Source: DASZUK01 sp963844575
Lineage (GTDB): Bacteria; Actinomycetota; Acidimicrobiia; Acidimicrobiales; RAAP-2
DNA: 64,000 nt
NCBI GenBank assembly: GCA_963844575.1
Contig: CAWJOU010000005.1
Span: 2,976,001 to 3,040,000 of the forward strand
Direction of reading: 5' to 3'
The notes under the pieces were generated by a model. It did no database searches, was not told the origin of the DNA, and was given only the letters and a program-made list of their open reading frames with translations. Positions 60,037-64,000 of the stretch are shown piece by piece (positions within the stretch are counted from its first letter, which is position 1; each line of letters opens with the position of its first letter). The position numbers were made by a program, and so were the translations under genes.

Positions 60037-60573
60037 ATGGCCAATCCGCTGACCGACGGCGTCGAGCGGCTGGCCCAGGCGATCGCCGAGCGCGTCGTCA
60101 ACCTGGTCGTCGAGGCCATCGACGTCGACGCGCTCGTGGCCCGAATCGACGTCGACGCGCTGGTCGAACGGGTCGACGTCAATGCGCTGGTCGAGCGGGT
60201 CGACGTCGAACGCATCATCGAACGGGTCGACGTGAACGCGCTGGTCGAGCGGATCGACATCGATCGGATCGTCGGGCAGCTCGATATCGATGCCCTGGTC
60301 GAACAGACCGAGCTGGGAGCGATCATCGCCAAGTCGACGACCGGCGTCCTGACCGAGGCGCTCGACCTCCTGCGCAGCCAAGGGGTCGGGCTCGACGACT
60401 TCGTCGCCCGGTGGACGAACCGGCTCCTGCGCCGGGATCCGGCGTCGCTGCCCGAGGGGCCACCCCTCCTCGTCGGCGCACCAGTCGGTGCTGGCGGTTC
60501 GAAGACGGCCGGCCGGTCGGGTACGGCCGGCACCGCGGCAACGGCGGGCGGCCGAGAGGCGGGGCGACCGTGA
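60037..60573 (+). CDS. Protein built of eight nine-residue repeats
   Basis: A 178-residue protein. Residues 28-99 are eight contiguous 9-residue units with the pattern (I/V/L)-D-(V/I)-(D/N/E)-(A/R)-(L/I)-(V/I)-x-(R/Q/K), for example VDVNALVER. The N-terminus is helical (RLAQAIAERVVNLVVEA). The tail is Gly/Ala/Thr-rich and low complexity. There is no membrane helix. Such repeats may form a solenoid or a long amphipathic surface for binding partners. The next gene, an RDD membrane protein, overlaps by four bases, so the two proteins probably work together. Confidence 0.8.
   Translation: MANPLTDGVERLAQAIAERVVNLVVEAIDVDALVARIDVDALVERVDVNALVERVDVERIIERVDVNALVERIDIDRIVGQLDIDALVEQTELGAIIAKSTTGVLTEALDLLRSQGVGLDDFVARWTNRLLRRDPASLPEGPPLLVGAPVGAGGSKTAGRSGTAGTAATAGGREAGRP
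60118..60333 (+). repeat. Eight 27-bp tandem coding units
   Basis: Eight units of 27 bases with the amino-acid pattern VDVNALVER are found in the gene at 60037. The second to fifth units are close to one another in DNA (GTCGACGT... GCGCTGGTCGAGCG), while the outer ones have diverged, so the array grew by duplication. Confidence 0.75.
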
Positions 60574-61079
60574 CGGTCGTCACCCCGCCGCCGGCCGCGC
60601 TGACGGAGGGACGGCAGGGCCACTACGCGGGCGCAGTCAGCCGGCTGGTGGCGTTCGCCATCGACATCGGGGCGATCTGGGGCCTCTACGTGCTCGGCGC
60701 GGGCGCGGTCTCGCTGGCCAGCCAGCTGGTGAGCGGAGAGTCGCTGACGCTGTCGAGCCACCAGGTCGTCGGAGGGATCGTCCTCGTCGTCTGGGGGTTC
60801 GTGTACTTCGCGTACCAGTGGACGCTGAACGGCAAGACGATCGGCATGGCGCTGTTCGGCTTGCAGGTCGTCCAGAAGGATGGAAGCCCGGTGACCGGAC
60901 GGGAGGCGATGCTGCGGACCGCGCTCCTCCCGTTCAGCTTCGCGTTCTTCGGCATCGGGTTCCTGATGGTCCTCGTCCAGCGCGAGCGACGGGCGCTCCA
61001 CGACCTGGTCGCCCGGACGGCCGTCATCTACGCCTGGGACGCCCGGGCCGCCCGGCTCCGCTGGCTGGCCCGCAAGTAG
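60570..61079 (+). CDS. RDD-family membrane protein
   Basis: A 169-residue membrane protein with an RDD domain: RLVAFAIDIGAIWGLY (first helix, family Arg and Asp), WTLNGKTIGMALFGLQVV and ERRALHDLVARTAVIY. There are three to four membrane helices. The GTG overlaps the stop of the repeat-protein gene as GTGA. It is the second gene of the operon that leads into the YbjQ-like series. Confidence 0.85.
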   Translation: MTVVTPPPAALTEGRQGHYAGAVSRLVAFAIDIGAIWGLYVLGAGAVSLASQLVSGESLTLSSHQVVGGIVLVVWGFVYFAYQWTLNGKTIGMALFGLQVVQKDGSPVTGREAMLRTALLPFSFAFFGIGFLMVLVQRERRALHDLVARTAVIYAWDARAARLRWLARK

Positions 61080-61089
61080 CCTGGCCGAC

Positions 61090-61650
61090 ATGGACACTGG
61101 CCCGACCGATATCGGCGCCGGCGACGCCGGGGAGGGCGACCTCGACCTCGACCTGCTGGCGTCATCGCTGCAAGCGGACGGGAACGACGTCCGGCTCCTC
61201 CTGAAGGTGCTCGTCAGCCGGCTGGCCGGCGCGCTCGGCGACCGGCTGGAGGTGGAGCGGACCGGCGGCCGACTGTTCAAGCGGGCCGACGAGATCCGTC
61301 GGGTCTCGGTACGGCTCGGCGACGACACGCTCGACGCGACGGTCGAGCGTGGCAGCCTCGTCTGCACGATCGCCCGCAGCAGCGGTGGCATCCGGATCCG
61401 GTCGACGAAGGTGACCGTCGACGAGTGGCTGCGCAAGCTGCTGACCACGTTGCGCGACGAAGCGGCCGGCAGCCAGTCGACGCGGCTCGCGCTCGAGGCG
61501 ATGGTCATCGGCAACCGGACGGCCGGGGAGCTGACATCGGCCGGCACGGCGAGGACGAGCGAGGCGCCCGGGCGCGGCGAGGCCGTCGGTACCGGCGGTG
61601 ACGCACTCGGTACCGGCAACGAGAAGATCATGGACGGAGGAGGCGCATGA
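61090..61650 (+). CDS. Unknown soluble protein, 186 residues
   Basis: An acidic head, then an alpha/beta region with LLLKVLVSRLAGALGDRLEVERTGG, RVSVRLGDDTLDATVERGSLVCTIARSSGGI and VDEWLRKLLTTLRDEA, and a Gly/Thr-rich tail of low complexity. I do not recognise the family. The stop overlaps the next gene's ATG by four bases, and it follows the RDD gene by ten bases, so it is a firm member of this operon. Confidence 0.7.
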   Translation: MDTGPTDIGAGDAGEGDLDLDLLASSLQADGNDVRLLLKVLVSRLAGALGDRLEVERTGGRLFKRADEIRRVSVRLGDDTLDATVERGSLVCTIARSSGGIRIRSTKVTVDEWLRKLLTTLRDEAAGSQSTRLALEAMVIGNRTAGELTSAGTARTSEAPGRGEAVGTGGDALGTGNEKIMDGGGA

Positions 61651-62504
61651 CGACGGACGAGCCGAAGACCGATACCGACACCGCACCGGCGAGCGGTCTG
61701 CCGGCGGAGGGACTACCGCCGGACGCCGGGCGCCGGCTGGCGGAGCTCGAGGACCGGCCGGGCCACAAGGGGATGTTCACGTCGGACCTGTCGGTGAACG
61801 AATTCCTGCTGATCAAGGAAGTCGGGTTCCATCCGCTCGGCTTCGTCATGGGCAGCTCGATCTACCACCTCGGCATCCAGACGCGGCGCTGGTCGCAGAG
61901 CCAGGAGCTGGCGAAGCTCACGGAGGCGATGTACAACGCCCGGGAGCTGGCGATGAACCGCATGGACGCGGAGGCGACGGAGCTCGGTGCGGACGGCGTC
62001 GTCGGCGTCCGGCTCGACGTGAACTACTACGAGTGGGGCTCGGACACCGCGGAGTTCATCGCGGTCGGCACCGCAGTGAAGGCCGAGGACGGCCGGTCGT
62101 ACCGGAACAACCAGGGCAAGCCGTTCACCTCCGACCTCTCCGGCCAGGACTTCTGGACGCTCATGCAGACCGGCCACGTCCCGCTCGGCCTCGTCATGGG
62201 CACGTGCGTGTACCACATCGCCCACCGCGGCCTCGGCCAAACGCTGCGGACGGCCGGCCAGAACGCCGAGCTGCCGAACTTCACCCAGGCCCTCTACGAG
62301 GCCCGCGAGCTGGCGATGACGCGGATGCAGGACGAGGCGACCGCGCTCGAGGCGACCGGCATCGTCGGCGTCCGGCTCGAGGAGAAGAGCCACATGTGGG
62401 GCGACCACACGATCGAGTTCCTCTCGCTCGGCACCGCGGTGGCGAAGACGGAGGGCGACCACACGATCCCGCCGCCCCGCACGATCATCTCGCTCGACGG
62501 GTGA
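61647..62504 (+). CDS. Tandem YbjQ-like (heavy-metal-binding-domain fold) protein
   Basis: A 285-residue protein with two YbjQ/UPF0145-like modules: TSDLSVNEFLLIKEVGFHPLGFVMGSSIYHLG...GVVGVRLDVNYYEWG and TSDLSGQDFWTLMQTGHVPLGLVMGTCVYHI...GIVGVRLEEKSHMWG. Each has the helix of basic/acidic residues (EARELAMTRMQDEA) and ends in an EFLSLGTAV-type strand. Classic YbjQ proteins are about 105 residues and form pentamers; here two are fused. The function is unknown in the whole family. The ATG overlaps the previous stop by four bases. Confidence 0.83.
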   Translation: MTTDEPKTDTDTAPASGLPAEGLPPDAGRRLAELEDRPGHKGMFTSDLSVNEFLLIKEVGFHPLGFVMGSSIYHLGIQTRRWSQSQELAKLTEAMYNARELAMNRMDAEATELGADGVVGVRLDVNYYEWGSDTAEFIAVGTAVKAEDGRSYRNNQGKPFTSDLSGQDFWTLMQTGHVPLGLVMGTCVYHIAHRGLGQTLRTAGQNAELPNFTQALYEARELAMTRMQDEATALEATGIVGVRLEEKSHMWGDHTIEFLSLGTAVAKTEGDHTIPPPRTIISLDG

Positions 62505-62517
62505 CGGCCGGCGATCG

Positions 62518-63513
62518 ATGAGCCCATCCCCCGACGACCGGCCCGCGGCCACAGCGGCCGACGAGGAGCGCCCGCCCGGCGGGCCGGACGGCGCGGCGGG
62601 AGCGAACGCCGGCTCGCCGGACGACCTGCCGGAAGCCGTCGCCCGACGGCTCGGCGAAGGCGCGTGGTCGTCAGGACTGTCGGTCGCCGACTTCGCGGCC
62701 GGGGCCGCGCTCGGTCTCGAGCCGGCCGCGGCGGTCCAGGGCTACGCGGTCGTCCAGCTCACGAGGTACGGCCAGGGGTACTACGGGCGGGGCGTCTTCG
62801 GCGCCGGCTCGACATGGGGACCACCGACCGAGCGCGGCGTCTACGGCGAGCGCTGGCAGTGCCCGCACGGGTTCGTCAGTGGCGAGCACCGCACGTACGG
62901 GTTCAACGCGGAGCAGTCGTGGGCGGAGGAGGTCTGGGAGAGCAGCTGGCACCTGGCCCGCCAGCGCATGGTCGAAGAAGCCGAGGCGGCCGGCGCCCAC
63001 GGGGTCATCGGCGTCGTCGACGAGGTCCGCCAGCTGCTCGGCTGGGGCGTCACCGAGTTCCGCATGAGTGGCACCGCGGTGCGGGTGCCGGGGACGGCGC
63101 GACCGAAGGAGCCGTTCACGACGTTCCTGGCCGGCCAGCGGCTGACGAAGTTGCTCGAGGCCGGGTTCGCGCCGGTCTCGGTGGCCGCCGCGCTGAGCTC
63201 GGTCCAGATGTACGGGTACTGCCTCACCCACTACCAGATGGCCGGCACGGCGGTGAACAGCTGGTCGTCGTCCGGCGTCCACGCGATCGCCCAGGTCAAC
63301 AAGGCCCAGCGGGCCGCCCGGCACGTCGTCCGCGAGCGGATCCGCCATCAGCTCGGGTCGGACTCGCTGCACGGCGCGGTCCTCGAACAGTACGAAGAAG
63401 AGATGGGCGACGGTGACCTGTCGATCCAGTGCCTGATGAAGGGGACGCGGGTCCGCCGCTACAAGGCGTTCGACCCGCTCACCGAGGCCGAGCCGGTCGT
63501 GCGGCTGGGATGA
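62518..63513 (+). CDS. Second YbjQ-like protein, two modules
   Basis: A 331-residue protein. A 45-residue acidic head comes first, then two modules like those in the gene before: LSVADFAAGAALGLEPAAAVQGYAVVQL...GVIGVVDEVRQLLGWGVTEFRMSGTAVRV and TTFLAGQRLTKLLEAGFAPVSVAAALSSVQMYG. Sequence identity to the neighbour is low, so the duplication is old. A module has an inserted Tyr/Gly-rich loop (GQGYYGRGVFGAG). The stop overlaps the next start by four bases. Confidence 0.78.
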   Translation: MSPSPDDRPAATAADEERPPGGPDGAAGANAGSPDDLPEAVARRLGEGAWSSGLSVADFAAGAALGLEPAAAVQGYAVVQLTRYGQGYYGRGVFGAGSTWGPPTERGVYGERWQCPHGFVSGEHRTYGFNAEQSWAEEVWESSWHLARQRMVEEAEAAGAHGVIGVVDEVRQLLGWGVTEFRMSGTAVRVPGTARPKEPFTTFLAGQRLTKLLEAGFAPVSVAAALSSVQMYGYCLTHYQMAGTAVNSWSSSGVHAIAQVNKAQRAARHVVRERIRHQLGSDSLHGAVLEQYEEEMGDGDLSIQCLMKGTRVRRYKAFDPLTEAEPVVRLG

Positions 63514-64000
63514 CCGAGCCAACCGAAGAGCTGCAGGCGGCGATGGCCGCGCTGGTCGGCCCCGGCCCCGGCCCAGACGGCCACGCCGGCCGCGCTGGCG
63601 GGACCGGCGGTCGGGCGACGACGTCGGACCTCTCGATCGACGAGATCCTCCTCCTGCACTCGATCGGCTGGGAGCCGGTCGACGTCGTCTTCGGCGTCTC
63701 GTGGTGGTCGGTCCCGTGGGGCGTCTGGCAGTGGCAGGTCGGCGAGATCGAAGAGGCGTCGAACGCGTTCGCCGGGGCCATGGACGAGGCGAGCCGGCTG
63801 CTGCGCGACGAGTGCACCCGGCTCGGCGGGTCCGGTGTCGTCGGCGTCGACGTCGGGCTCCGCGTGGCGTCCCACCACATCGACCTGACGCTCACCGGCA
63901 CTGCGGTCCGCCGCATCGGCGCGGCGACATCGCCGTTCGAGTTCGTGTCTGACCTCTCCGCCCGGGACTTCGTCCTGCTGACGCGGTCGGGATGGTGGCC
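63510..64000 (+). CDS. Third YbjQ-like protein (3' end outside window)
   Basis: The first 163 codons of another member: a 35-residue Gly/Ala head, then TSDLSIDEILLLHSIGWEPVDVVFGVSWWSVPWG, the helix FAGAMDEASRLLRDECTRL, GVVGVDVGLRVASHHIDLTLTGTAVR and the start of a second module at SDLSARDFVLLTRSGW. The ATG overlaps the previous stop (ATGA). It runs off the right edge, so the operon continues. Confidence 0.78.
   Translation, partial: MTEPTEELQAAMAALVGPGPGPDGHAGRAGGTGGRATTSDLSIDEILLLHSIGWEPVDVVFGVSWWSVPWGVWQWQVGEIEEASNAFAGAMDEASRLLRDECTRLGGSGVVGVDVGLRVASHHIDLTLTGTAVRRIGAATSPFEFVSDLSARDFVLLTRSGWW

Noticed and set aside
59865..61631. Leftward extension of the tandem-VOC frame to 847 codons
   Set aside because: The extra N-terminal part is Ser/Arg/Thr-rich antisense to the repeat-protein and RDD genes; the ATG at 59864 has a good ribosome site and matches the family start.
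1..64000. CRISPR arrays, rRNA and tRNA genes
   Set aside because: No regularly spaced identical repeats and no tRNA cloverleaf or rRNA core sequences were noticed on either strand; the 27-bp units at 60118 are coding and contiguous, without spacers.

Overview
The window is high-GC (about 70%) actinobacterial chromosome. Its gene content points to an environmental, Acidimicrobiia-like or mycobacteria-related actinomycete. There are nine short-chain dehydrogenases (one of the mycofactocin-coupled type), three F420-type luciferase-like oxidoreductases, two family III CoA-transferases, several acyl-CoA ligases, a CYP125/142-like P450, and five copies of the metal-dependent amidohydrolase-2 (TIM-barrel) family. 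No rRNA, tRNA or CRISPR array was seen. The organism assignment is an inference from gene families, not from a marker gene.

Layout. Positions 1-5,600 hold the start of a LivH-type permease, a cupin with a tiny coupled ORF, SDRs, an amidohydrolase and a periplasmic amino-acid-type binding protein. Positions 5,600-13,500 hold a DinB-like protein, two divergent SDRs around a palindrome-rich control region, an isochorismatase-fold protein, and a coupled amidohydrolase / NDP-forming acyl-CoA synthetase / LLM oxidoreductase operon. Positions 13,500-18,900 are a leftward operon: CoA ligase, CoA-transferase, APH-like kinase, ACAD10/11-like dehydrogenase, then a cupin. It resembles the kinase-plus-dehydrogenase logic of 4-hydroxyacyl-CoA degradation. 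Positions 19,000-25,700 hold further SDR, VOC, LLM, alcohol dehydrogenase and AMP-ligase genes. An intact ISAzo13-like insertion sequence lies at 26.2-27.5 kb, followed by a divergent TetR/methyltransferase pair.

Positions 29,000-44,000 are again catabolic. They hold a CoA-transferase, amidohydrolases, a hydantoinase/acetone-carboxylase-like A+B pair in which the B subunit carries a gamma-like Cys-rich tail, a mycofactocin SDR, a FAS1-type dehydratase, and a VapBC module. Positions 44.0-46.3 kb form a lower-GC segment carrying a secreted GDSL hydrolase, bracketed by a near-perfect 38-bp inverted repeat. Next to it is an amidohydrolase gene broken by one extra base. A P450 with a clear promoter and operator, its TetR, an LLM enzyme and an MFS exporter follow.

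Positions 52.9-56.9 kb look like a small defence-type island. It contains a DNA methyltransferase with a nuclease-like tail, two coupled unknown genes (one with an endonuclease-like core), and a convergent RelA/SpoT-domain gene with a tiny partner. From 57 kb to the right edge are two RDD membrane proteins, an unusual protein made of eight nine-residue repeats, and three YbjQ-like proteins in a row, most of them overlapping as one operon.

Most metabolic genes seem to serve uptake and degradation of an organic acid, steroid or cyclic compound through CoA thioesters. The substrate cannot be named from sequence alone.
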